A stretch of 64,000 bases of DNA from Polaribacter sp. Hel_I_88 (GTDB lineage Bacteria; Bacteroidota; Bacteroidia; Flavobacteriales; Flavobacteriaceae): NCBI RefSeq assembly GCF_000687935.1, contig NZ_JHZZ01000001.1, forward strand, positions 3,544,001 through 3,608,000, written 5' to 3'. The stretch's first letter is position 1. Each line of letters opens with the position of its first letter. The translations under genes were made by a program, and so were the position numbers. This document shows positions 42,361 through 51,063 of this stretch, in pieces. The notes under the pieces are model-generated. The model did not search any database. It had not been told where the DNA came from and was given only the letters and a program-made list of their open reading frames with translations.

Positions 42361-42621
42361 GACCTTTTGAGAGAAATCACACAGAGTTGGAACGTTTTTT
42401 GTTAGCAAGTTTATGAGACTTCTCTTAAAATTAAAGTGACACTATTGTGAGTAAAAAAAACTAAAAATTTCCATCCAGTTTTGTCCTCGAATTACGTAAC
42501 TTTTACAATTTCGACCCTTTGGGAGAAATCACACAGAGTTAGAAAGTTTTGTGTTATCAAACTTATGAGACTTCTCTTAAAATTAAAGCGACTCTGTTGT
42601 GAAGAAAAACAAAAAATTTCA
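42361..42621. repeat. Two direct copies of a ~109-bp intergenic repeat, period 152 bp
   Basis: Copy 1 (42361-42469) begins GACCTTTTGAGAGAAATCAC, copy 2 (42513-42621) GACCCTTTGGGAGAAATCAC. Both continue with ACAGAGTT, TTATGAGACTTCTCTTAAAA and GTGAC/GCGACT...TTGTGA. Within each copy CACACAGAGT near the start and ACTCTGTTGTG near the end are inverted, so each unit could fold into a long hairpin. The rest of the gap from 42222 to 42682 has no gene. Confidence 0.7.
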
Positions 42622-42682
42622 TATGATTTCGTGTTTTCAATCTTTTTGGAAAAACCACTATAAAATATAATTACAGTTTTAA

Positions 42683-43564
42683 TTAATAAACACCAATTTC
42701 GTTAATCATTCCTGAAGTTGGGTTTTTCTGCTCTTTAATGTCATAATAAATAAACACGATAACAACTGTAGAAACTAAATACAAAATGAAATTAATCAAA
42801 TAAGAAATACCTACTAAAGTTAAATAAATAGGATCTCCGAAAGAATTTAATAATTCAGAAGGGTCTTGACCTTCTAAGATGGTAGTCATATCAGCACCTT
42901 GATAGATACTTGCTGGTAAACCTGCGAAAAAACCAAGAATACCAATTAAGATTTGTATTACCAATAAAATTCCAAAAGTCTCCCACCAATGCCCTTTAAT
43001 AAAACTGAAAGAATCACTTACAGCATCTAAAACACCATTATTTTTAAAAACTACCAAACAAATAGATAATGATAAAACTACTGCAAAATAAACACCTGGC
43101 AGAATACAAAATATCATTCCAAAACCAACAATAATTGCCACTAAAATAAACAAACCTATGTATGTCCAAAATTTATCTTGTGTTGTTTTTTGAACTTCAT
43201 CATAATTAACAACACCTTTATTTGATATGTAAGATTTTATATAAGCTAGAGAAGACACAGTCATTAAAGCATAGGCGACTATATATGAACAAATAAATAT
43301 TAAAAGTGGTAAGAAAATTTGAGAAAAATTTAAATCATTAAAACTACCATTTTCTTCAAAATCTGCTAATCTCACAAAGAAATCAGAAAACGTCATAAAA
43401 AAATAAATAACTGCACAAATAGCTATGATAACAGGAACTATTGATATTTTTATAATTGTTCCTAAAAATGGTTTCCATTCTACACTCAAAAACTTGATCG
43501 TATCAGAAATCATTGCTCCTAAATCTCTTGTTTTTTTAAAGTTGATAAAATTTTGGTCTTCCAT
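42683..43564 (-). CDS. Multi-pass membrane protein, unknown function
   Basis: A 293-residue integral membrane protein. The start is taken as ATG 43564 (MEDQNFINFKKTRDLGAMIS); an upstream TTG at 43591 would add nine residues and nearly abut guaB. Six hydrophobic segments lie at about 35-60, 75-105, 130-165, 185-205, 215-240 and 255-280. The N-terminal ARDLG-type soluble stretch followed by DTIKFLSVEWKPFLGTIIKI resembles flavobacterial proteins usually left unnamed. It follows guaB on the same strand by 35 bp. I cannot propose a function. Confidence 0.65.
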   Translation of the reverse strand: MEDQNFINFKKTRDLGAMISDTIKFLSVEWKPFLGTIIKISIVPVIIAICAVIYFFMTFSDFFVRLADFEENGSFNDLNFSQIFLPLLIFICSYIVAYALMTVSSLAYIKSYISNKGVVNYDEVQKTTQDKFWTYIGLFILVAIIVGFGMIFCILPGVYFAVVLSLSICLVVFKNNGVLDAVSDSFSFIKGHWWETFGILLVIQILIGILGFFAGLPASIYQGADMTTILEGQDPSELLNSFGDPIYLTLVGISYLINFILYLVSTVVIVFIYYDIKEQKNPTSGMINEIGVY

Positions 43565-43599
43565 TTCTAGTTTTTTATAAATATGTTGCAAATAATTAA

Positions 43600-45075
43600 T
43601 TACCTTCTACTATAATTTGGCGCTTCTTTAGTAATGGCTACATCATGTGGATGACTTTCGTTAATACCGCTTGCTGTAATTCTTATAAATTGTCCTGTTT
43701 CTTTTAAAGTCTCAATATCTTTAGCTCCACAATAACCCATTCCTGCTCTTAAACCACCAACAAACTGATGAATACTTTCAAACAATTCTCCTTTATAAGG
43801 TACCCTACCAACAATTCCTTCAGGAACTAATTTTTTAATATCATCTTCTACATCTTGGAAGTATCTGTCTTTAGAACCATGTTTCATTGCTTCTACAGAA
43901 CCCATTCCTCTATAAGATTTGAACTTTCTTCCTTCGTAAATAATCGTTTCTCCTGGAGATTCTTTAGTACCTGCTAAAAGCGATCCTAACATTACACAAT
44001 CTGCACCTGCAGCAATTGCTTTAGGAATATCTCCTGTATAACGAATTCCACCATCTGCAATAACTGGAACTCCACTACCTTTAATAGCATGTGCTACTTC
44101 TAAAACCGCTGAAAATTGAGGATACCCAACTCCTGCAACAACTCTAGTTGTACAAATAGAACCTGGTCCAATTCCTACTTTTACAGCATCTGCACCAGCA
44201 GCAACTAAATATTGAGCAGCTTGTGCTGTTGCAATATTTCCAACAACAACATCTAATTCTGGAAACTTTTCTTTTACTAATTGCAATACTTTTACAACCC
44301 CTTCTGTATGACCATGAGCTGTATCAATAATTACAGCATCTACACCAGCATTTACTAAAGCTTCTGCTCTATCCACAGCATCTGGAGTTACACCCAAAGC
44401 TGCTGCAACTCTTAACCTACCAAAAGAATCTTTATTAGCAATTGGTTTTTGGGTAACTTTTGTGATGTCTCTAAACGTAATTAATCCTTTTAGCTTATAA
44501 TCTTCATCAACAATTAAAAGTTTTTCTATTTTATAATTCTGAAGAATTTTTTCGGCATCATTTAAAGATGTACCAACATCTGCAGTCACTAAATTTTCAC
44601 TGGTCATTACCTCAACAATAGGTCTGCTATTGTCATGTTCAAAACGTAAATCTCTGTTAGTAACAATTCCTTTTAGAGTTCCATGATCATCCACAATCGG
44701 AATTCCACCTATTCCATGCTCTTTCATAAATGCTTTTGCATCCAATACTTTTGCAGTTAAAGGCAATGTTACAGGATCTAGAATCATTCCACTTTCTGCA
44801 CGTTTTACTTTTCTAACTTCTTGCGCTTGTTGCTCAATCGTCATGTTTTTGTGTAAAACACCAATACCACCTTCTCTAGCAATGGCAATTGCCAAAGCAG
44901 ATTCTGTAACAGTATCCATAGCTGCAGAAGCTATAGGAACATTAATCGTGATATTTCTGGTAAATTTTGTTTGAATGCTTACTTCTCTTGGAAGTACTTG
45001 AGAAAAAGCTGGAACTAAAAGAACATCATCGTATGTAAGTCCTTCTCCTAAAATTTTGTTTGCGTGTGCTATCAT
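43600..45075 (-). CDS. guaB: Inosine-5'-monophosphate dehydrogenase
   Basis: Converts IMP to XMP with NAD+, the committed step of guanine nucleotide synthesis. The 491-residue protein has the catalytic TIM barrel interrupted by two CBS domains (about 95-205), with [23 protein letters not shown] and [23 protein letters not shown]. The catalytic Cys308 is in [13 protein letters not shown]. The Arg-Tyr flap is around [10 protein letters not shown]. Length is standard. TAAATTTG at 45101-45108 (minus strand) fits the -7 promoter consensus 26 bp before the start. It diverges from a FecA-like receptor gene. Confidence 0.97.
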   Translation of the reverse strand: MIAHANKILGEGLTYDDVLLVPAFSQVLPREVSIQTKFTRNITINVPIASAAMDTVTESALAIAIAREGGIGVLHKNMTIEQQAQEVRKVKRAESGMILDPVTLPLTAKVLDAKAFMKEHGIGGIPIVDDHGTLKGIVTNRDLRFEHDNSRPIVEVMTSENLVTADVGTSLNDAEKILQNYKIEKLLIVDEDYKLKGLITFRDITKVTQKPIANKDSFGRLRVAAALGVTPDAVDRAEALVNAGVDAVIIDTAHGHTEGVVKVLQLVKEKFPELDVVVGNIATAQAAQYLVAAGADAVKVGIGPGSICTTRVVAGVGYPQFSAVLEVAHAIKGSGVPVIADGGIRYTGDIPKAIAAGADCVMLGSLLAGTKESPGETIIYEGRKFKSYRGMGSVEAMKHGSKDRYFQDVEDDIKKLVPEGIVGRVPYKGELFESIHQFVGGLRAGMGYCGAKDIETLKETGQFIRITASGINESHPHDVAITKEAPNYSRR

Positions 45076-45255
45076 GTTGCAATTAAGATATAATTGCGTA
45101 CAAATTTACAATTTAAATTGATTGTATACTAATTTAATATGGGGGTTTATAAAAGCACCAAAGTATAATTTACTTGAATCGAAAAAAAATATTCGAAAGT
45201 TATATTCTGGAAACCAATATTTTATAAATTTAATATTTATTTATTCTAAATAAGC

Positions 45256-45286
45256 TTTGCAGATATGCAATGAGGTTGTATCTTTG
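45256..45286 (+). promoter_or_regulatory. Strong Bacteroidota promoter of the FecA-like receptor gene
   Basis: TTTG at 45256-45259, a 19-bp spacer and TATCTTTG at 45279-45286 match the -33/-7 consensus exactly. The ATG at 45327 lies 40 bp downstream of the -7 element. Confidence 0.75.
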
Positions 45287-45326
45287 CGCCTGTTTTAAAA
45301 ATCTATTTATAATTAATCTAAATAAA

Positions 45327-47558
45327 ATGAAGAAAGGTATTCTTGTACTTTCAGCCTTATGTACATTAGCCATAAGTGCTCAAGAAAAAAAGAAAAAAGA
45401 AGTTACGTTAGATTCTATTCAGAAACTGGATGAAGTAATTATTTCTACAACAGCCATTTTTGGGAACAAATATGTAGCAAAAAACAGAACAGGTTCTGCC
45501 TATTACCTGTCTCCTAAAGAATTACAAAAATTTGGTTTTACAGATGTAAACAGAGCGTTAAGAACAGTGCCTGGAGTGAGCATTTATGAAGAAGATGGTT
45601 TTGGTTTACGACCAAATATCAGCTTACGTGGTACTTCTCCAGAAAGAAGTTCTAAAATTACGTTGATGGAAGATGGTATTTTAATTGCACCTGCTCCTTA
45701 CAGTGCTTCTTCTGCTTACTACTTCCCTACTATTGCAAGAATGGAAGCTGTAGAAGTTTTAAAAGGAAGTAGCCAAGTGCAATATGGACCTTTTACAACT
45801 GGTGGCGCTATTAATATGATTTCTTCTCAAATTCCGACTGAATTTGGTGGTCAAGTAAGAGCTAGTTTTGGTAGTTTTAATTCCAGCCAATTGCATGCTA
45901 AAGTTGGTGGAGGAAATGAAACTTTTGGCTATATGGTTGAGTATTTAAACTATGGTTCAGATGGATTTAAAACTTTGCCAAGTGGAAAAGACACAGGTTT
46001 TGATAAAAATGATGTTGTAGCCAAATTTGGAGTTAATTTATTCCCAAATGCGCGTGTAAAACAATCTTTAGAATTCAAATTTCAGTATTCAGATGAAGTT
46101 GGTAACGAAACCTATTTGGGATTAAGCGAAGCAGATTTTAACGAAAATCCATTTGCAAGATATGCTTCTTCAGATGCTGATAAAATGACTACAGATCATA
46201 CACAATATGCTATTACACATAAAGCAGATTTTTCGAAAAACATTCGATTAACAACCACTGCATATCGTAATAATTTTGCTAGAAACTGGTACAAATTAAA
46301 TGATGTTACTTTTAATGGCGATACACAATCTATTGCCAATATTTTAGAAAACCCAACTTCTTTACCAAATCATTTTAATATTGTAAACGGGAGTGTAAAT
46401 TCAGGTGCAGATGCTATTGGAATCAAAGCAAACAATAGAAAATATTACTCACAAGGCATTCAATCAAAATTAGATTATCACTGGTATAAAGGAGATGCTT
46501 TTCATGATATTGAAGTTGGTTTTCGTTTTCATTATGATGAAGAAGATCGTTTTCAGTGGGTAGACAAATACAGCATTTCTGATGCAGGTGTTTTAGCTTT
46601 AACCACTGCTGGAGTTCCTGGAACAGATGCCAACAGAATTACAAGTGCTAATGCGTTTGCTTCTTTTATTACCTATAAACTAAAATACAATAATTGGACG
46701 TTTACACCTGGGGTTCGTTATGAAAACATCACTTTAAAAAGAGAAGATTTTGGTAAAAGTGATGTAAACAGAACTGGTGTAAATTTAGCAGAAAGAGAAA
46801 ATTCAGTGGATGTTTTTATACCTGGAATGGGTACAAATTATAGATTTAATAACGACTTTTCTATTTTTGGAGGTATTCACAAAGGGTTTTCACCTCCTGG
46901 AAATCAGGAAGGTCAAGAACCAGAAGAAAGTATTAATTACGAGTTAGGAACGCGTTTTAACATTGCAGGAATTTCTGGAGAATTTGTAGGCTTCTTTAAT
47001 GATTACTCAAACCTTTTAGGAAGCGATTTAGCTGCTACTGGTGGCACAGGTTCGTTAGATCAATTTAATGCTGGTGAAGTAAATGTAAACGGAATAGAAT
47101 TGTTGTTGAATTATAATTTCGCAAAAGCGGATGCAAAAATTGCCTTGCCTTTGTCTTTTGGTTATACGTTTACCAATACAGAATTCCAAAATAGTTTTGG
47201 GAGCGATGATGGTTTGTGGGGAACTGTAACTGTGGGAGATGAATTGCCATACATTCCAAAACATCAATTTAATGTTGGGTTTTCTTTGGAACACACAGCT
47301 TTTGAAATCAATTTTAACGGACGTTACAATGGTGAGTTTAGAACACTCGCTGGTGCTGGAGCAATCCCAAACAACGAAAAAGTAGCCAGTAATTTTATTG
47401 TGGATGTTTCTGGGAAATACTATGTAACAAAACAACTACACCTTACTGCAAATATTATTAATTTGTTAGATGAAACCTATGCAGCTTCAAGAGTTCCTGC
47501 AGGTTTAAGACCTGGACATCCTTTTGGAATTTATGGTGGTTTGGAATTTAGATTTTAA
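45327..47558 (+). CDS. TonB-dependent receptor, ferric-dicitrate (FecA)-like
   Basis: A 743-residue outer-membrane transporter. The start is ATG 45327, which gives the signal peptide MKKGILVLSALCTLAISAQ; an upstream in-frame start at 45270 lies within the promoter and is rejected. There is no regulatory domain: the plug follows directly, with LDEVIISTTAIFGNKYV and RTVPGVSIYEEDGFGLRPNI, then SLRGTSPERSSKITLMEDG, the hallmark of FecA-like receptors. The barrel ends LRPGHPFGIYGGLEFRF with terminal Phe. Iron-chelate uptake is the likely role, but no FecR/FecI genes are nearby and no Fur box was recognised. Confidence 0.88.
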   Translation: MKKGILVLSALCTLAISAQEKKKKEVTLDSIQKLDEVIISTTAIFGNKYVAKNRTGSAYYLSPKELQKFGFTDVNRALRTVPGVSIYEEDGFGLRPNISLRGTSPERSSKITLMEDGILIAPAPYSASSAYYFPTIARMEAVEVLKGSSQVQYGPFTTGGAINMISSQIPTEFGGQVRASFGSFNSSQLHAKVGGGNETFGYMVEYLNYGSDGFKTLPSGKDTGFDKNDVVAKFGVNLFPNARVKQSLEFKFQYSDEVGNETYLGLSEADFNENPFARYASSDADKMTTDHTQYAITHKADFSKNIRLTTTAYRNNFARNWYKLNDVTFNGDTQSIANILENPTSLPNHFNIVNGSVNSGADAIGIKANNRKYYSQGIQSKLDYHWYKGDAFHDIEVGFRFHYDEEDRFQWVDKYSISDAGVLALTTAGVPGTDANRITSANAFASFITYKLKYNNWTFTPGVRYENITLKREDFGKSDVNRTGVNLAERENSVDVFIPGMGTNYRFNNDFSIFGGIHKGFSPPGNQEGQEPEESINYELGTRFNIAGISGEFVGFFNDYSNLLGSDLAATGGTGSLDQFNAGEVNVNGIELLLNYNFAKADAKIALPLSFGYTFTNTEFQNSFGSDDGLWGTVTVGDELPYIPKHQFNVGFSLEHTAFEINFNGRYNGEFRTLAGAGAIPNNEKVASNFIVDVSGKYYVTKQLHLTANIINLLDETYAASRVPAGLRPGHPFGIYGGLEFRF

Positions 47559-47582
47559 AATTTCTACGAATAAAAATTTTAT

Positions 47583-47616
47583 AACTCGAACAGTGTAAAC
47601 TGTTCGAGTTTTTTTG
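47583..47616 (+). terminator. Terminator of the FecA-like gene
   Basis: AACTCGAACAG and CTGTTCGAGTT form an 11-bp stem with a six-base loop and a seven-T tract, 25 bp after the stop. Confidence 0.9.
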
Positions 47617-47757
47617 GTTTTGATAGTAAGGAGTTTTCTCTTTGGTTTTTCAAACAAAAAAAACGTACTTCGCTAAAGCAAGGTTTACAGACACTAAACT
47701 TCTGCATATCTTGCTAAATTAGGAGAATAATAAAACAAAAGTTCCGCATATAATTAA

Positions 47758-47770
47758 GTTACCACACATT
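47758..47770. repeat. Left boundary repeat of accessory module 1
   Basis: GTTACCACACATT; its inverted complement differs by one base from AACGTGTGGTAAC at 48543-48555. The two enclose the genes at 47792-48530. Confidence 0.55.
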
Positions 47771-47791
47771 TACAAACCAAGAAAAATCCAT

Positions 47792-48172
47792 ATGCACATT
47801 AAACAATTAGAAAGTGTATTTAAACTTGAATCGAAAGAACGATATGGATATTTAATAAGAAAAATTGCCGATTTTGAACAAGTATTTTTAATTACGGACA
47901 AAAAAGGAAATTTTGTAACTTGTGGAAATAAAGACGAATTGATTATTCCAATTTGGTCCGAATTAGAATTCGCTCAAGAATTAATAAAAAAAGAATGGAA
48001 AAAATGTCGAATTAAAAAAGTTGAACTGACTGATTTTATTATTTGGATGGATAAGTTAGAAACGGAAAATTATCTTGTTGGCGGATTTCCAAATCAAAAA
48101 CTTAATTCAATAGTTGTTAAACCAATCGAAATCAAGAATCATTTGATATTTGAATGTAAACAATATGAATAA
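47792..48172 (+). CDS. DUF2750 domain protein
   Basis: A 126-residue soluble protein. The N-terminus MHIKQLESVFKLESKERYGY and LIRKIADFEQVFLITDKKG match the DUF2750 pattern, and IPIWSELEFAQELIKKEWKKCRIKKVELTDF and LVGGFPNQKLNSIVVKP complete it. Members are scattered in diverse bacteria, often in accessory regions, with no known function; immunity-like roles have been suggested for related small families but nothing here tests that. It lies in a module bounded by inverted repeats and is followed after 13 bp by a small membrane protein gene. Confidence 0.75.
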   Translation: MHIKQLESVFKLESKERYGYLIRKIADFEQVFLITDKKGNFVTCGNKDELIIPIWSELEFAQELIKKEWKKCRIKKVELTDFIIWMDKLETENYLVGGFPNQKLNSIVVKPIEIKNHLIFECKQYE

Positions 48173-48185
48173 ATAATATACTGAA

Positions 48186-48530
48186 TTGAATACCTCTGAA
48201 TTTTTAAAAATAAGAACGAATTATCTCGGAATTGGAATTAAGGCAATTCTATTTTTCGGAATTACACTACTTTTCTTTTTTATTGAGATACTTGCTTTTT
48301 TTCTAATTTATGGTTCTGGAGCAAGTTCAAGTAGAATTTCAGAAATATGGTATGTTGATTTAATTTTAAATTATCTTCCAATTATACTTGTGGGAGGATT
48401 TTTAATTTTCAGAATAATAATAAATTATAGAAAACAGAGATATATTAATTTCAAAACGAATTTGATTACATTTTTAATTTTGATATTTCTATTCTCAATC
48501 AAGAATCATCTTGAAAAATTAATTTTGTGA
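48186..48530 (+). CDS. Small membrane protein of accessory module 1
   Basis: A 114-residue protein with three hydrophobic segments at about 18-40, 54-74 and 86-104, beginning at TTG 48186 (MNTSEFLKIRTNYLGIGIK). There is no upstream ATG in frame, so the start is uncertain. No family is recognised. It lies 13 bp after the DUF2750 gene and ends 12 bp before the right boundary repeat, so both genes would move as one unit if the module is mobile. Confidence 0.55.
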   Translation: MNTSEFLKIRTNYLGIGIKAILFFGITLLFFFIEILAFFLIYGSGASSSRISEIWYVDLILNYLPIILVGGFLIFRIIINYRKQRYINFKTNLITFLILIFLFSIKNHLEKLIL

Positions 48531-48542
48531 AATAAAAATAAA

Positions 48543-48687
48543 AACGTGTGGTAACACCGTATAAACTTTATTGCTGGTTTTAGCTCACTTGGGAAATTCC
48601 TCCGGAATTTCGCCGTTCGTGTTTTATTTACTAAATTCACTGTTTAAACAACGCAACAAAGCTTATACAACAACGGTAGCAAACATT
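48543..48687. repeat. Structured spacer between two accessory modules (attC-like in size, not in consensus)
   Basis: The left end is AACGTGTGGTAAC (48543-48555), the right end GGTAGCAAACATT (48675-48687). GTATAAACTTTATTGC near the left and, on the other strand, GTATAAGCTTTGTTGC near the right are inverted copies with two mismatches. The centre has the perfect hairpin GAAATTCC-TCC-GGAATTTC. The overall fold would be a long imperfect stem. No gene is present. Confidence 0.6.
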
Positions 48688-48720
48688 AAAACTAAATTTT
48701 TATAATTACAATTATGTACA

Positions 48721-49785
48721 ATGAAACAAATTTACTTTTTAATCACAATTTTACTTTTAACACCTACGACCTTTTATGCACAAACAGTCACTAATGTTGT
48801 CACTGGCTTAAATGGTCCTATTGCTTTAGCATTCAACAGAAATACATTGTATGTTGCTGAATCTGGTGGAAATAAAATTTCTAAAATTGACATCACTGAT
48901 ACAACACCAACAGCTACTGATGTTGTTACTGGCTTAACTCGTCCTGCTGGATTAACATTCAACGGAAATGACTTATATGTTGCTGAATCTGATGGAAATA
49001 AAATTTATAAAATTGACATCACTACTACAACCCCAACAGCTACTGATGTTGTCACTGGCTTAGTTAGTCCTGTTGGTTTAGCATTCAATGGAAATGACTT
49101 GTATGTTGCTGAATTTGGTGGAAATAAAATTTCTAAAATTGATATCACTGCTACAACACCAACAGCTACTAATGTTGTCACTGGCTTAACTGGCCCTACT
49201 GGATTTGCATTCAACGGAAATGACTTATATGTTGCGGAATATGGTGGAAATAAAATTTCCAAAATTGATATCACTGCTACAACACCAACAGCTACTGATT
49301 TTCTCACTGGATTAAATGGTCCTATTGCATTAGCTTTCAAAGGAAATGACTTGTATGTTGCTGAACTTGATGGAAATAAAATTTCTAAAATTGACATCAA
49401 TGCTACAACACCAACAGCTACTGATGTTGTCACTGGCTTAAATGGTCATTATGAATTAGCATTCAACGGAAATGACTTGTATGTTGCTGAATATTCTGAA
49501 AATAAAATTTCTAAAATTGACAACAACACAATATCATTAAATGACTTTTCTTTAAACAAAGACATAGTAATATATCCAAATCCTTCAGATGAGTTTATTC
49601 AATTTTCTAGTTTGACAGAAAATAATAAATATAGTATTTTTGATATCTTAGGTGCTGAAATCAAAAAAGGAGTGATTTCTAATAATGAGAAAATTAACAT
49701 TAGAAATTTTACAAATGGACTATATTTCTTGAAATTTGATAATGGCAACACGTTTAAATTTATAAAAAAAGAGGGTATTAAATAA
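48721..49785 (+). CDS. Secreted six-repeat beta-propeller protein with T9SS sorting tail
   Basis: A 354-residue exported protein. Residues 1-20 form a signal peptide (ending PTTFYAQ). Six tandem repeats of 42 residues follow (about 22-272), each of the form ATDVVTGL-x-PxxLAFNGN then DLYVAExxGNKISKIDI and TATTPT. This NHL/SMP-30-like repeat count suits a six-bladed propeller. The last 80 residues (NKDIVIYPNPSDEFIQFSS, IFDILGAEIKKG, FTNGLYFLKFDNG) are a type A C-terminal sorting domain, so the protein should cross the outer membrane by the type IX system. Repeats are very similar at DNA level (126-bp period), which points to recent amplification. The ligand is unknown. Confidence 0.85.
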   Translation: MKQIYFLITILLLTPTTFYAQTVTNVVTGLNGPIALAFNRNTLYVAESGGNKISKIDITDTTPTATDVVTGLTRPAGLTFNGNDLYVAESDGNKIYKIDITTTTPTATDVVTGLVSPVGLAFNGNDLYVAEFGGNKISKIDITATTPTATNVVTGLTGPTGFAFNGNDLYVAEYGGNKISKIDITATTPTATDFLTGLNGPIALAFKGNDLYVAELDGNKISKIDINATTPTATDVVTGLNGHYELAFNGNDLYVAEYSENKISKIDNNTISLNDFSLNKDIVIYPNPSDEFIQFSSLTENNKYSIFDILGAEIKKGVISNNEKINIRNFTNGLYFLKFDNGNTFKFIKKEGIK

Positions 49786-49816
49786 CGTTTGCTAACAAAG
49801 AACTGAGCTAAAAACC
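49784..49816. repeat. Right boundary repeat of accessory module 2
   Basis: AACGTTTGCTAAC at 49784-49796 is the near-inverse of GGTAGCAAACATT at 48675-48687 and overlaps the stop codon of the propeller gene. AACTGAGCTAAAAACC at 49801-49816 is the near-inverse of GGTTTTAGCTCACTT at 48576-48590. Module 2 is therefore flanked by two-part inverted repeats. Confidence 0.55.
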
Positions 49817-50139
49817 AAACAAATTCTTCATTAAATTTAGACAATAATTTTCTGGCATTGTTGAAGTAGCATACATATCCTTTGGACTGTTGTTATCCAA
49901 TTTAACAAGTTATAAAACCGTCATTTATTCACTCTCAAAACTAAAACGTTTATAATTAATTACTGATTATAGGCTACTTACGAAAATATAGGACTTTCTT
50001 AATTGGTAATTTTTCACTAAATTAGTGCTTAGTCATGCAACCAAAAAAAATAATACTGTTAGTACCATTAGAAAAAATAATGATAATAATCCTTTAAAAA
50101 TTTAATCCGCGTCTAATAAATCAATTAAAAACTATACAA
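49797..50139. other. Intergenic region of about 340 bp, no gene seen
   Basis: After the boundary repeat, the sequence is AT-rich with no clear hairpin terminator and no plausible gene. It lies between the propeller module and a frameshifted gene, and may include decayed sequence. Confidence 0.4.
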
Positions 50140-50810
50140 ATGAAAAAGTTACTATTAGTGTTCATATTTGGATTGATCATAAATTCTTCAATTGCTCAAG
50201 AAATCAAAAATTATCATTTAAATGGACAATTAGAGTCTGTGGGTTTTGAGAAAAATGGAGAACGAATAGGTCTATGGAAATTTTACGATGGCAAAATGCG
50301 GGTTATAATGGTGTAATAGATAAAACTAAAACTGGACCTTTAATAAAAGAGGGCATTTATAAGGAAGGGAAGAAAACTGGAGAGTGGAAAGAGTATTATA
50401 ACAATGGGAAACTTAAGAGCATATATAATTACAAATCAGATAAATTATTTGGTGCCTTTAAACAATTTAATGAAAAAGGAGAATTAATCAGTCATATTGA
50501 GAATTTTAATGAAAACAATCCAGATATTTATTTATCGGTATATAAATCTAAAAGTATTATTCCTGCGATTTTAAAAGTTATAAAATCTTCAGAAAATAAA
50601 TTAATGATAGAAGGTTTAAAGGATTTTTTTGGAGACTCATTTACTAATAGAGAAGAGTTAATAAAAGTTAGTAAGCATAAATATAAAATTGAATTAAAAA
50701 ATTTAGACAAAATATTTTTTGAATTTACACCTTATAATTCAGAATTGATATTGAATATTAATACTAATAAAGTTGATATGAACTTAACTTTTCGTAAAAT
50801 TATCAAATAA
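50140..50810 (+). pseudogene. YwqK/MORN-like exported repeat protein interrupted by a frameshift
   Basis: ATG 50140 opens a signal peptide (MKKLLLVFIFGLIINSSIAQ) followed by YHLNGQLESVGFEKNGERIG and LWKFYDGK, the start of a MORN-like/YwqK-type repeat. That frame stops at 50313. The matching continuation, KEGIYKEGKKTGEWKEYYNN then GKLKSIYNY, is in another frame that remains open to 50810. A single-base indel around 50275-50325 would join the two into one protein of about 220 residues. The second part alone lacks a signal peptide and a good start. The gene is therefore either inactivated, or contains a sequencing error; a programmed frameshift is less likely because no slippery heptamer is evident. 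Confidence 0.65.
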
Positions 50811-51063
50811 AAGCATTTAACAAATTATACCATTATTTAGCATTATATTTAATCAGCAAAGTAAGTAAATGATTTGCCAAAAAAAAGCAGTAGTAAAACA
50901 AGCTAAAACTCATAAACTACTATCTAATGCAATGCTTACAACTGACTTTATTCGTTTTTAATTTTATGCATAAACAGTTAAACAAGGTTTTTAAAAATTT
51001 TGATGCAGCAGATTTTTAGCATACAATTTCTATTATATTTGTTGCGTTTAAATTTAACTCATT

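Noticed and set aside
42481-42663. 60-residue open frame downstream of the M1 peptidases
   Set aside because: It is contained in the tandem intergenic repeat and has no conserved features.
48543-48687. Integron attC site
   Set aside because: Size and fold are suggestive, but the RYYYAAC and GTTRRRY ends are missing and no integrase gene is in the window.
49005-49433. 142-residue open frame antisense to the propeller gene
   Set aside because: It arises from the 126-bp periodicity of the coding repeats on the other strand; its product is itself a repeated artefact.
48784-49533. CRISPR array
   Set aside because: The regular 126-bp repeats are coding and in frame, without unique spacers.
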